Shown: positions 16,538 to 25,083 of the stretch, piece after piece
Layout: each line of letters opens with the position of its first letter
Numbering within the stretch: the stretch's first letter is position 1
NCBI RefSeq assembly: GCF_052115865.1
Contig: NZ_JBQKME010000003.1
Span: 1-64,000, forward strand
DNA: 64,000 nucleotides
Source of the DNA: Fundicoccus_A sp052115865
Lineage (GTDB): Bacteria > Bacillota > Bacilli > Lactobacillales > Aerococcaceae
Reading direction: 5' to 3'
The notes under the pieces: model-generated
What the model saw: the letters and a program-made list of their open reading frames with translations, nothing else
The model's database searches: none
Told to the model about the DNA's origin: nothing
Program-made: the position numbers and the translations under genes

Positions 16538-17482
16538 TTATTTATTAGAATTGGCAAGGGCTTTTGCTTTATTAGTATTGGCAAAATGAAGTTTAGCTGT
16601 TTTGAATAGTGCTTTCTCGCCGTATTCATTAATTAATTCTGCTGCAACGAGGTCTACATTCCGTCCAGCTCCACTAGGGAGTTTTTGATTATAAATTTTG
16701 CCTAAGTAGGTTAGGGACTCGACAAAGGCTGCACGGGCAATAATGGAAGCACAAGCTACAGCTAAATGATGACTTTCCGCTTTTTTAATAAAATGAATAT
16801 TGCCTTTGTAAGGGTGAGGTTCATTTTTTAAATATTGATGATAATTTTTTGCAGGAGCAAATTGGTCGATTAAGACACTGTCCATCTTATGTTTTTCTTC
16901 GTCACTTAATTGCTCAATTAAAGCTTGTAAAGTTTCATTATGTAAGACGGCTTTGATTTGATTTGCATTCATTGTTTGATTCATCTTATTGTAACGGATA
17001 GGGTTACAGTTGGTTAGATGATATTTGACAGTATGCTTCAAATCATTGGCAATACTTGTAATTTGTTTATCAGATAAGAGTTTTGAATCTCTAGCACCGA
17101 GTTCTTTGACTAAAGCATGTTGTTCAACAGGCAAATAGACAGCACAAACGGTTAAAGAACCAAAATAACTTCCATTTCCAACTTCATCACTTCCAATAAT
17201 CGTTGCTTGTTGTAATGATTGAATCAATTCATTTTCATTATTGGAAACTGTTTTACTTGTCTTTTTTGTAGCTGTCATTGTGTCTTTTTGCCATTTTTGA
17301 GCTTCATCGATTGCATTATTACCTTGAAATAATACTTTTCCACTTGTATAAGCTGTTATTGTGACATTATTAATTTTTGCTCTAAACTGACTGTAAGGAA
17401 CGGCATTAACTAAATAGGCTTGATAATAAGTCTGCATTTGAGCGATTTCTTGAGCTGTCTTTATTAGGGTAATTGATGACAT
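16538..17482 (-). CDS. rnhC: ribonuclease HIII
   Basis: 314 aa. Cuts the RNA strand of RNA-DNA hybrids. An N-terminal TBP-like substrate-binding domain (about 1-65) precedes the catalytic domain with SDEVGNGS (Asp99, Glu100), the KLLSD segment, and the C-terminal ASIIARAAFVESL and PSGAGRNVD regions typical of type 2/3 RNases H. GAAAGGA precedes the ATG. It converges on the GntR operon with a 5-nt gap and diverges from zapA. Confidence 0.95.
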   Translation of the reverse strand: MSSITLIKTAQEIAQMQTYYQAYLVNAVPYSQFRAKINNVTITAYTSGKVLFQGNNAIDEAQKWQKDTMTATKKTSKTVSNNENELIQSLQQATIIGSDEVGNGSYFGSLTVCAVYLPVEQHALVKELGARDSKLLSDKQITSIANDLKHTVKYHLTNCNPIRYNKMNQTMNANQIKAVLHNETLQALIEQLSDEEKHKMDSVLIDQFAPAKNYHQYLKNEPHPYKGNIHFIKKAESHHLAVACASIIARAAFVESLTYLGKIYNQKLPSGAGRNVDLVAAELINEYGEKALFKTAKLHFANTNKAKALANSNK

Positions 17483-17629
17483 ATGTTTGTCCTTTCTATC
17501 TTTCTTTTAATTTTATAAGAAGTATGTGTGAATAAAGCTAGTAAAATAAGCTATTGGATGAATTTATTACTATTATTTGTTATTATATAGTAGATAAAAA
17601 AGTATTTTTCTAATACAAGGAGAATGAAC

Positions 17630-18010
17630 ATGGAAGAAAAACGTCGTTTCAAAGCTGAAATTGCTGGGAAACAATATACAATTGTAGGCAATCGCAGTGC
17701 CGACCATTTAAACACTGTGGTTGATATCGTTAATCAACAATTAGACCAGTTAGGTGAGATGGATTCGAACCTAAACTATGCTGATCGTAGTATCTTGATG
17801 GCGATTAATGCTATTTCAGATCAATTAGTGAAGGAAGCACGCATTATGGAATTAGAGCAAGAACTGAAGTCTTTAAAAAGTAATCAAGTTAGACAAGCTC
17901 CAGTTAAGCAACATAATGTTCGCCCAAAACAAAGTGAAGTTTCACAACAAAATACAAAAAATCAAAGACCAAATATTCCAACAAGCAATCATCCAAACAA
18001 TAATAGGTAA
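17630..18010 (+). CDS. zapA: cell division protein ZapA
   Basis: 126 aa from ATG 17630. Binds FtsZ and stabilises the division ring. The N-terminal domain KRRFKAEIAGKQYTIVGNRSADHLNTVVDIVN and the coiled-coil helix (about residues 50-90) fit the family. The C-terminus is a Gln/Asn/Pro-rich low-complexity tail of about 35 residues. AAGGAG is 7 nt before this ATG; the ATG at 17624 is too close. It is followed by cvpA and mutS2, the usual Firmicutes order. Confidence 0.9.
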   Translation: MEEKRRFKAEIAGKQYTIVGNRSADHLNTVVDIVNQQLDQLGEMDSNLNYADRSILMAINAISDQLVKEARIMELEQELKSLKSNQVRQAPVKQHNVRPKQSEVSQQNTKNQRPNIPTSNHPNNNR

Positions 18011-18042
18011 TGGGGCGGTCTATTTGGTAAAGGAGTTTGTTC

Positions 18043-18600
18043 ATGTTAACAATAGTTATTTTTTTATTTCTTGCCTTTAATTTTTATACGGGTTATCGTC
18101 GTGGATTAATTATGCAAGCCATCCAATTGATAGGATATACTTTAACAATTATTTTAGCAACCCAATACTATGAACCTATTTCTGAATTTGTTGAAATGAT
18201 TATTCCATTTCCCGCGATTCAGCAAAATAGTGAATTTGTATTTTATAGTGAGGCGCAGAGTTTCTTTTTAGATCAAGCTTTCTATCGATCAATATCTTTT
18301 GTGCTAATTATAATTGTAGGGTGGATTGCGACTAAGGTGTTGTCCATTTTATTTACCCGAGCAATTTATTATGATGTTTTTAAAACAGTGAATCGTGTCA
18401 TTGGTGGCTTGATAAATGTGTTTGTAGCTTATGTTGGTATCTTCATTTTCTTGTTTATTGCTTCCTTGATACCCATTGAATTTATCCAACAACAATTTGT
18501 GGATAATCCGGTTGCTTACCAAATCGTAGCCAATACTCCTGTTTTATCAGATTTAGCAACAGAAACATGGTTAAATGTTAACCCATTACAATCAAACTAA
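18043..18600 (+). CDS. cvpA: CvpA-family membrane protein
   Basis: 185 aa from ATG 18043, with AAAGGAG 7 nt upstream. Four transmembrane segments and the GYRRGLIMQ turn after the first helix identify the CvpA/YshB family, linked to colicin V production in E. coli and otherwise of unclear role in Gram-positives. Placed between zapA and mutS2 as in Bacillus (yshA-yshB-mutSB). Confidence 0.87.
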   Translation: MLTIVIFLFLAFNFYTGYRRGLIMQAIQLIGYTLTIILATQYYEPISEFVEMIIPFPAIQQNSEFVFYSEAQSFFLDQAFYRSISFVLIIIVGWIATKVLSILFTRAIYYDVFKTVNRVIGGLINVFVAYVGIFIFLFIASLIPIEFIQQQFVDNPVAYQIVANTPVLSDLATETWLNVNPLQSN

Positions 18601-18631
18601 CGCCATCAAAACGGTGATGGCGTTTGTTCTT
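18599..18631 (+). terminator. hairpin between cvpA and mutS2
   Basis: A 10-bp perfect GC-containing stem (AACGCCATCA with TGATGGCGTT) followed by an interrupted T-tract (TTTGTTCTT). It overlaps the cvpA stop. Termination may be partial, letting some transcripts enter mutS2. Confidence 0.65.
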
Positions 18632-18669
18632 GCCTTGAAGGATGGATTTATGAAAGGATGGATCGTTGA

Positions 18670-21027
18670 ATGAATCCTGAAAAAATATACCAAACTTTAG
18701 AATTCCACAAGATACAAAAAGCAATCATGGAATTTACACAAACGGAATTAGCAAATGAAAAGATTAATCAATTAGAAATTTTGACAGATTTAAATGTGAT
18801 TAGTCGGCTACAAAACGAAACTGAAGAAGCATATAGCATCATTAAGCAATCGAAAAATATTCCAATTCCCCGCTTAGATTCTTTAAACAATTCACTTAGA
18901 CGCTTGAAAATTGGTGCGAGTCTAAACGGCTTGGAAATAAGCCAAGTAGGAAAAGTTTTAAGTACCGCTCGACAAATTGGCGATTTTTTTGAAGACTTAG
19001 CTGCTGAAGATAAATTTTTCCCAAATTTAAGTGAATGGTCAGATCAAGTTGTTGTTTTACCAGATATCGAAAAGTTGATTCAGGTGTCGATTGCCGAAGA
19101 CGGTAGTGTTTTATCGTCTGCTTCTACAAAACTAGCACAAATCAGACGTAATCAAAGTAATACTGAAAATCAGGTGCGAACCCAATTGAATCAATTGTTA
19201 AAAAATAAAGCCAACGAATTGTCTGATAGTTTAATCACGATGCGTAATGGTCGATACGTTTTACCCGTTAAAGCAGAATACCGTCATCGCTTTGGAGGAA
19301 CAGTTCATGATCAAAGTAGTACAGGTCAAACACTTTATATTGAACCACAATCGATTGCCCAATTAAATAATAAACGAAGTGAACTGCAAGTCGAAGAACA
19401 AAGAGAAATAGAAGTAATCTTAAATGACATTTCAATGCAGTTAGCACCTTTTCAAGCACATATTGCACTAAACCAAACAGTTATCGCTGAATTAGATTTT
19501 ATCCAATCAAAAGCCATGTATGCCAAATCAATTAATGCTATCAAACCCAAATTTTCCACAGAACAACAAATTGCCATGTGGCAAGCGCGTCACCCTTTAA
19601 TTGATCCAGATAAAATCGTTGCTAACGATATTTTAATTGGTGATCAATATCAAGCTTTAATTATTACAGGACCTAATACGGGTGGTAAGACGATTCTTTT
19701 AAAAACATTGGGAATTATTCAAATGATGGGGCAAAGTGGTCTTCATATACCGTGTGAAGAGGGAAGTCAATTAGGCGTTTTCGATCAAGTGTTCGCCGAT
19801 ATAGGTGATGAGCAATCCATTGAACAAAATCTAAGTACCTTCTCCAGTCACATGACCAATATTGTCAGCATTATTGATGAAGCGACTTATCAGTCTTTAT
19901 TACTATTTGATGAATTAGGTTCAGGAACAGATCCTCAAGAAGGGGCTTCATTAGCTATGGCAATTTTAGAATATGCACGTAAAATTGGCGCAACGGTAAT
20001 GGCAACAACGCATTACCCAGAGCTTAAAGTATATGCACATGATGCGCCTAATACAATTAACGCCAGCATGGAGTTTGACTCTATCACCTTATCACCAACT
20101 TATCGACTATTAATAGGTGTTCCAGGACGAAGTAATGCTTTAGAAATTTCAAAACGCTTGGGATTAAGAGATGATATTTTAGAAAGTGCCCGCTCAGGTA
20201 TTTCACAAGATAATCAATCCATTAATGAAATGGTAGCAAATCTAGAGCGTGAAAGACGTCAAAGTGAACTAAATGCAGAACAGACGCAGCGTGAACTTGA
20301 TGAAGCAGAGAAACTACTAGATGATCTACGTACAGAGTATCAGCGCTGGATGAGTCGTAAAGAAACCATCGAAGCCAATGCCATAAGACAAGCCAATGAA
20401 AAAATTACAGAAGCCGAAGAAAAAGCAGAAAAACTTATTCGTGAAATACGTGAGCTGCAATTACAGCAAGGTAATGATACTACTATTAAAGAACATGTTT
20501 TAATTAATAAAAAATCACAATTGAGTCAGTTAAAACAAGCAGAAAAACTAAAGAAAAACAAAGTTCTGAAACGAGCGAAGAAACAAAATGAATTAAAAGT
20601 TGGCCAAGAAGTCGAGGTGCTTTCATATGGGCAGCGGGGAAGCATTATTGAAAAAGTGGATAAAGATACCTATCTTGTTCAATTAGGTATCCTAAAAATG
20701 AAAATTGATGCTAAAGATTTAAATCCAATCGAAGCTGTAGCGCCTAAAACAAAAGTTAATGTTCAACGTAAGGCGGGCAGCAAAGTTCAAACCACTTTAG
20801 ATATTCGAGGCGAAAGAGTTGAAGAAGGACTTAATCGCTTAAGCCAATACTTAGACTCAGCGTTATTGTCGAATCACCCAATGGTAACCATCATTCACGG
20901 TAAGGGGACAGGAGCTTTGCGAAGTGGCGTGCAACAAGCACTGAAACGTCACCCGCAAGTTGATCGATTTGAATATTCTCCACCTAATGCTGGAGGCGAC
21001 GGCTCAACGATTGTCTATTTTAAATAA
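18670..21027 (+). CDS. mutS2: endonuclease MutS2
   Basis: 785 aa. MutS-like ATPase with nuclease activity; in Bacillus it also rescues collided ribosomes. Walker A GPNTGGKT (about residues 334-341), the LFDELGSGTDP Walker B (about 415-425) and TTHYPELK are clear. A long coiled coil rich in Glu/Lys/Gln follows (about 515-640). The C-terminal Smr domain (about 710-785) carries LDIRGER and IIHGKGTGALR. Full length for the family. AAAGGATGG precedes the ATG. Confidence 0.95.
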   Translation: MNPEKIYQTLEFHKIQKAIMEFTQTELANEKINQLEILTDLNVISRLQNETEEAYSIIKQSKNIPIPRLDSLNNSLRRLKIGASLNGLEISQVGKVLSTARQIGDFFEDLAAEDKFFPNLSEWSDQVVVLPDIEKLIQVSIAEDGSVLSSASTKLAQIRRNQSNTENQVRTQLNQLLKNKANELSDSLITMRNGRYVLPVKAEYRHRFGGTVHDQSSTGQTLYIEPQSIAQLNNKRSELQVEEQREIEVILNDISMQLAPFQAHIALNQTVIAELDFIQSKAMYAKSINAIKPKFSTEQQIAMWQARHPLIDPDKIVANDILIGDQYQALIITGPNTGGKTILLKTLGIIQMMGQSGLHIPCEEGSQLGVFDQVFADIGDEQSIEQNLSTFSSHMTNIVSIIDEATYQSLLLFDELGSGTDPQEGASLAMAILEYARKIGATVMATTHYPELKVYAHDAPNTINASMEFDSITLSPTYRLLIGVPGRSNALEISKRLGLRDDILESARSGISQDNQSINEMVANLERERRQSELNAEQTQRELDEAEKLLDDLRTEYQRWMSRKETIEANAIRQANEKITEAEEKAEKLIREIRELQLQQGNDTTIKEHVLINKKSQLSQLKQAEKLKKNKVLKRAKKQNELKVGQEVEVLSYGQRGSIIEKVDKDTYLVQLGILKMKIDAKDLNPIEAVAPKTKVNVQRKAGSKVQTTLDIRGERVEEGLNRLSQYLDSALLSNHPMVTIIHGKGTGALRSGVQQALKRHPQVDRFEYSPPNAGGDGSTIVYFK

Positions 21028-21104
21028 ATATCAAGCAATCTATTCGCAACATTCAAAAGAATATGATAATATGTATTATGGAATTATAAAAGGAGGAAGA
21101 TAAT

Positions 21105-21416
21105 ATGGTTAAAGATATTACCGATGCACAATTTGAACAAAGTACAGCTAAAGGAGTTACACTTGTTGACTTTTGGGCACCTTGGTGTGGTCCTTGTCGC
21201 ATGCAATCTCCAGTTGTAGAAGAATTAGCAACTGAATTAGATGGACAAGTTGAATTTTACAAAATGAATGTGGATGATGAACCAAAAACAGCCCAATCAT
21301 TTGGAATTATGTCTATTCCAACTCTATTAATTAAAAAAGATGGACAAGTTGTAGACAAACTAGTAGGTTTCCATGATAAAAACCGTTTAAACACTGTTTT
21401 ACAACAATATATCTAA
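21105..21416 (+). CDS. trxA: thioredoxin
   Basis: 103 aa. Cytoplasmic disulfide reductase. Active site WAPWCGPCRM (about residues 25-34) and the cis-Pro loop SIPTLLI are intact. AAAGGAGG precedes the ATG. A strong terminator follows. It sits directly after mutS2, as in several Lactobacillales, with a 77-nt spacer that could hold its own promoter (TATTAT near 21072 is a weak candidate). Confidence 0.96.
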   Translation: MVKDITDAQFEQSTAKGVTLVDFWAPWCGPCRMQSPVVEELATELDGQVEFYKMNVDDEPKTAQSFGIMSIPTLLIKKDGQVVDKLVGFHDKNRLNTVLQQYI

Positions 21417-21424
21417 TTAAATTT

Positions 21425-21466
21425 AATCCGATATTTTCTATACAAAATAGAAAATATCGGATTTTT
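21425..21466 (+). terminator. terminator of trxA
   Basis: A 17-bp perfect stem (21425-21441 with 21447-21463), 5-nt loop, and a short T-run. Confidence 0.88.
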
Positions 21467-21677
21467 GGTTTTCATTTCAGTTCTCCTTTGATACAAAAAT
21501 TGTAATCGTTTTAGAAAAGAAATATCACTTTTTTAACCTGTTTTACTTAATAAGTCCTCAATTTTATGTTAGTATGAAAAAGGTAGACTATTAGTTCACA
21601 TTAATTTATATATCAAAATACATTAAAAATTAATGTTGACTCATAAGAAATTAAATCGAAAATCATGGAGTGATTAT

Positions 21678-22790
21678 ATGAAAATAGGAATACCAACAGA
21701 ACTGAAAGCATTTGAAAATCGTGTAGCAATAGCACCAGCAGGTGTTTCATTATTAACTGAAAATGGACATGAAGTCTATATTGAATCAGGTGCCGGTATA
21801 GGATCTGGTTTTACAGATGAAGACTACGTTGAAATGGGTGCAATTATTGAAACTGATGTTGCCAAAGTATGGGATGTCGACATGATTTTTAAAGTTAAAG
21901 AGCCAATGGAAGAAGAATATAAATACTTCCGTAAAGACCTCATTATTTTTACCTACTTACATTTAGCCAACGATGAAAAATTAACCAAAAAATTACTTGA
22001 AACAGGAACAATTGGCTTAGCTTACGAGACGATGGTTCTCGATGGCAAACTACCATTACTAACACCAATGAGTGAAGTAGCTGGACGTTATGCTGTTCAA
22101 GTCGGTTCACAATTACTTGAAAAACAATATGGCGGTAAAGGTATCTTACTAGGAGCTGTCCCTGGAGTCCCTTTAGGTAAAGTAGTTATTATCGGTGGTG
22201 GTGTTGTTGGGATTAATGCTGCTAAAATCGCCGTTGGACTAGGTGCTCAAGTTACCATCATGGACTTAAACCCAGCAAGATTAGCTGAACTAGCTGATAT
22301 TTTTGGAAACCAAGTTGAAACAATTATGTCTAACTCAGAAAATATCGCTACTCAAGTAGAAGATGCAGATATCGTTATTGGTTCTGTATTGATTCCCGGA
22401 GCAAAAGCACCAACTTTAGTAACCGAAGAAATGATTAAATCAATGGAGCCTGGCTCAGTGATTATTGATATCGCTGTTGACCAAGGTGGTAATTTTGAAA
22501 CTGTAGACCATGCTACAACACATAAAGATCCATTTTATGTAAAACATGATGTGCTTCATTATTCGGTTGCAAATATACCTGGAGCTGTACCACGTACATC
22601 AACCTTTGCTTTAACCAATGTAACCTTACCTTATGCAGTAAAAGTAGCCAACCAAGGTCTAGTTGAAGCAGCAAAAGCGAATCCTACGATTATGACAGGG
22701 ATTAATACCTACCAAAATAAATTAACGAATAAGGGTGTAGCCGAATCATTTGATTTAGAATATACTAATATCGAAGATTTAATTAAATAA
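21678..22790 (+). CDS. ald: alanine dehydrogenase
   Basis: 370 aa from ATG 21678. Interconverts L-alanine and pyruvate with NAD(H) and ammonia. The N-terminus MKIGIPTELKAFENRVAIAP, the VKEPMEEEY catalytic Lys region and the Rossmann motif VIIGGGVVG (about residues 172-180) with following Asp in IMDLN are typical. Length matches the family (about 370). The ATG chosen has GGAGTGAT upstream; a longer frame from 21633 adds 15 residues without homologue-like sequence. A single-gene unit with its own terminator. Confidence 0.94.
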   Translation: MKIGIPTELKAFENRVAIAPAGVSLLTENGHEVYIESGAGIGSGFTDEDYVEMGAIIETDVAKVWDVDMIFKVKEPMEEEYKYFRKDLIIFTYLHLANDEKLTKKLLETGTIGLAYETMVLDGKLPLLTPMSEVAGRYAVQVGSQLLEKQYGGKGILLGAVPGVPLGKVVIIGGGVVGINAAKIAVGLGAQVTIMDLNPARLAELADIFGNQVETIMSNSENIATQVEDADIVIGSVLIPGAKAPTLVTEEMIKSMEPGSVIIDIAVDQGGNFETVDHATTHKDPFYVKHDVLHYSVANIPGAVPRTSTFALTNVTLPYAVKVANQGLVEAAKANPTIMTGINTYQNKLTNKGVAESFDLEYTNIEDLIK

Positions 22791-22810
22791 TTAAAGGTAG
22801 GCTATAACAA

Positions 22811-22876
22811 AAAACGAAATGATAATGATCAAAGTTACTAAGCTTACACTGATATCATTAGCATTTCGTTTTTTTA
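22811..22876 (+). terminator. terminator of ald (long loop)
   Basis: A 19-bp stem with one mismatch (22811-22829 with 22854-22872), a 24-nt loop and TTTTTTT. Confidence 0.88.
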
Positions 22877-22914
22877 TTTTGTAACGAATTATATCCCATC
22901 CCAAAGGAGTTCAT

Positions 22915-23910
22915 ATGAAATTATTAGATATTAATACAATCCCTTTATTTAAGGATTTCAATGGTCCCAACGATCCTAAACGTCTATCACCGAAAATTGG
23001 TCAGAGTTTTGAAAACGAACCAGCATTACAACCTATCTTAAAACAAGCAAACAGCTGGAATTTAAAAACGGCCATCAGGCAACTTGATTATTTAATCGAT
23101 TATTATCCTATGTATAAAACGAAAGCCATTAGACTTAAAGCAGAAATCTATGGGACAAGTGATCAATATCAAGCTGCATGGGAACTGTGGGATCAAATAT
23201 TAGCTGAAAAACCTTCAGATCTCCAAGCATTATTTCTAACTACTATTTATGCTCATATTCTCAATTCACCTAATTATTATATTGAACGATATGTGCAACT
23301 TAATAAATACTTCCCCAATGCCGCTAACCGATTAACACAATTGATTAGCTTTATTGATCGCTTTAAGGCAAACAACAAACTGTGGCGTTTAGGGCAAAAA
23401 CAAGAACCTCTCGATGGAATGCTGTTATTTGGTAAAGAGATTGAATCTGATGGAAGTATTTCTGAAACCTTAGAGGCACGTCTTGAAGCAACTTTGAGAT
23501 TAGCTAACGACCATCCCAATGCTAAAATAATTGTTTCAGGTGGAGCAGTTGCAAACCAATATAACGAAGCTGAAACCATGTCAAAATGGCTAATGGCAAG
23601 AAATATAATGCCTAACCGTATTATAATTGAACCGAATGCAAAAGATACCGTTGGCAATGCCTTAGAATCTGCTCCATTCATTTTAAATCATCACCTGAAA
23701 TCAATTGCCGCTATCAGTTCAGCGGAACACTTGCCACGTGCATGGATGAGCCTAAAAGCCCATCCAAAACTATTACTTAATCAAATAAATATCTCTGCTT
23801 TTGCACCTATTGAAGAACGGTATAGAGAAATTCCAGAAAACGAACAAAAAATGTCCTATACCACTGTCTTACGAGTTTCGCAACACTTTAGCTATCAAGA
23901 TTTCATTTAA
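22915..23910 (+). CDS. DUF218 (YdcF/SanA-like) protein with helical N-terminal region
   Basis: 331 aa. The C-terminal half (about residues 165-325) is a DUF218 domain: DGMLLFGKEI, AKIIVSGGAV, a conserved EAETM helix, EPNAKDTVGNA and AISSAEHLPRA. Such proteins occur in envelope and vitamin B12 contexts and their chemistry is not settled. The N-terminal half looks like TPR-type helices (AWELWDQILAEKPSDLQALFL). No signal peptide or membrane helix is visible, so it is likely cytoplasmic. AAAGGAG precedes the ATG. It lies between ald and the glycine T-box. Confidence 0.8.
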   Translation: MKLLDINTIPLFKDFNGPNDPKRLSPKIGQSFENEPALQPILKQANSWNLKTAIRQLDYLIDYYPMYKTKAIRLKAEIYGTSDQYQAAWELWDQILAEKPSDLQALFLTTIYAHILNSPNYYIERYVQLNKYFPNAANRLTQLISFIDRFKANNKLWRLGQKQEPLDGMLLFGKEIESDGSISETLEARLEATLRLANDHPNAKIIVSGGAVANQYNEAETMSKWLMARNIMPNRIIIEPNAKDTVGNALESAPFILNHHLKSIAAISSAEHLPRAWMSLKAHPKLLLNQINISAFAPIEERYREIPENEQKMSYTTVLRVSQHFSYQDFI

Positions 23911-23943
23911 AGCTAATTTTATGTTAAAAAATCCATCATCTAA

Positions 23944-23972
23944 TTGACTTTTACGGCCTAAAGAAGTAATAT
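23944..23972 (+). promoter_or_regulatory. glyQS promoter
   Basis: TTGACT (23944-23949), a 17-nt spacer and TAATAT (23967-23972), just upstream of the T-box leader. Predicted start near 23979. Confidence 0.75.
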
Positions 23973-23979
23973 ATAGCGT

Positions 23980-24148
23980 ACAAGATTAAGAAAAAAGCGA
24001 CTCTAGAATGGTGAAAGCTAGAGATATTTATTTGGCATTGGATTTAACAGATTAATATAGATAGAGTGCCAGTGTTACTGGAAATAGGGTGGAACCGCGA
24101 TTAAATCGTCCCTATGATTAGAGGCTTTTTCTAATCATAGGGGCTTTT
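23980..24148 (+). promoter_or_regulatory. glycine T-box riboswitch ahead of glyQS
   Basis: The T-box sequence AGGGTGGAACCGCG is at 24086-24099. A distal Stem I hairpin (CTCTAG with CTAGAG and the conserved GGTGAAAGCTAG context) lies at about 24000-24025. A GGC triplet at about 24034-24036 is the likely glycine specifier. The terminator stem CCCTATGATTAGA/CTAATCATAGGGG with a T-tract occupies 24110-24148. Uncharged tRNA-Gly should favour the antiterminator and switch on glyQS. Confidence 0.93.
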
Positions 24149-24183
24149 ATATTGTAAAAAAATCTATTTGAAGGAGACTATTT

Positions 24184-25077
24184 ATGAATAAACCAACCTT
24201 ACAATCGATGATTCTTATATTACAACAATTTTGGGCAAACCAAGGTTGTTTAGTATTACAAAGTTATGATGTGGAAAAAGGTGCTGGGACGATGAGTCCT
24301 TATACATTTTTGCGTGCTATTGGACCTGAACCTTGGAATGCTGTGTATGTTGAACCTTCGAGACGTCCTTCGGATGGTCGCTATGGTCAAAATCCTAATC
24401 GCTTGTTCCAACACCATCAATTACAAGTGGTGATGAAGCCATCTCCCTTAAATATTCAAGAACTTTATTTGGAAAGTCTTGTAGCATTAGGCATTGATCC
24501 ATTGCAACATGATATTCGTTTTGTTGAGGATAATTGGGAAAATCCTTCATTAGGTTGTGCTGGTTTAGGTTGGGAAGTTTGGATTGATGGAATGGAGATT
24601 ACTCAATTTACTTACTTCCAACAAGTTGGTGGTTTGAAATGTCATCCAGTAACGAGTGAATTAACGTATGGCATTGAACGACTAGCCATGTATTTGCTTG
24701 ATGTCGATAATGTGTATGATTTAGAATGGGTCGAAGGGGTTAAATACGGCGAAATTTTCCTTCAACCTGAAAGAGAGCATTCTATCTATGCCTTTGAAGA
24801 GAGTAATAGTGACATGTTGTTTGACCAATTTAATCACTATGAAGCTGAAGCCAAACGTTTAATTGATCTGGGATTGGTTCATCCTGCTTATGATTATATT
24901 TTAAAATGTAGCCATAGCTTTAATTTACTGGATGCCCGAGGTATGATTTCGGTTTCTGATCGAGCAGGCTATTTAGGTCGTATACGAAATTTAGCACGTT
25001 CAGTTGCCAAAGCTTTTGTAGCAGAAAGAGAAGAACTAGGTTTTCCATTACTTAAAAAAGCTAATGAAGGGAAGTAG
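24184..25077 (+). CDS. glyQ: glycyl-tRNA synthetase alpha subunit
   Basis: 297 aa. Catalytic subunit of the bacterial alpha2beta2 GlyRS. Family landmarks are LQSMILILQQFWANQGCLVLQSYDVEKGAGTMSP at the N-terminus, RPSDGRYGQNPNRL and YGIERLAMYL. AAGGAG precedes the ATG. Six nt separate it from glyS. Both are controlled by the upstream T-box. Confidence 0.97.
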   Translation: MNKPTLQSMILILQQFWANQGCLVLQSYDVEKGAGTMSPYTFLRAIGPEPWNAVYVEPSRRPSDGRYGQNPNRLFQHHQLQVVMKPSPLNIQELYLESLVALGIDPLQHDIRFVEDNWENPSLGCAGLGWEVWIDGMEITQFTYFQQVGGLKCHPVTSELTYGIERLAMYLLDVDNVYDLEWVEGVKYGEIFLQPEREHSIYAFEESNSDMLFDQFNHYEAEAKRLIDLGLVHPAYDYILKCSHSFNLLDARGMISVSDRAGYLGRIRNLARSVAKAFVAEREELGFPLLKKANEGK

Positions 25078-25083
25078 GATATC

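Noticed and set aside
21467..21677. Possible regulatory leader of ald
   Set aside because: No conserved riboswitch motif and no clear promoter that I could place; only AT-rich sequence.
23277..23681. 134-codon open frame on the minus strand inside the DUF218 gene
   Set aside because: No ribosome binding site, no recognisable protein features, fully overlapped by a well-supported gene on the other strand.
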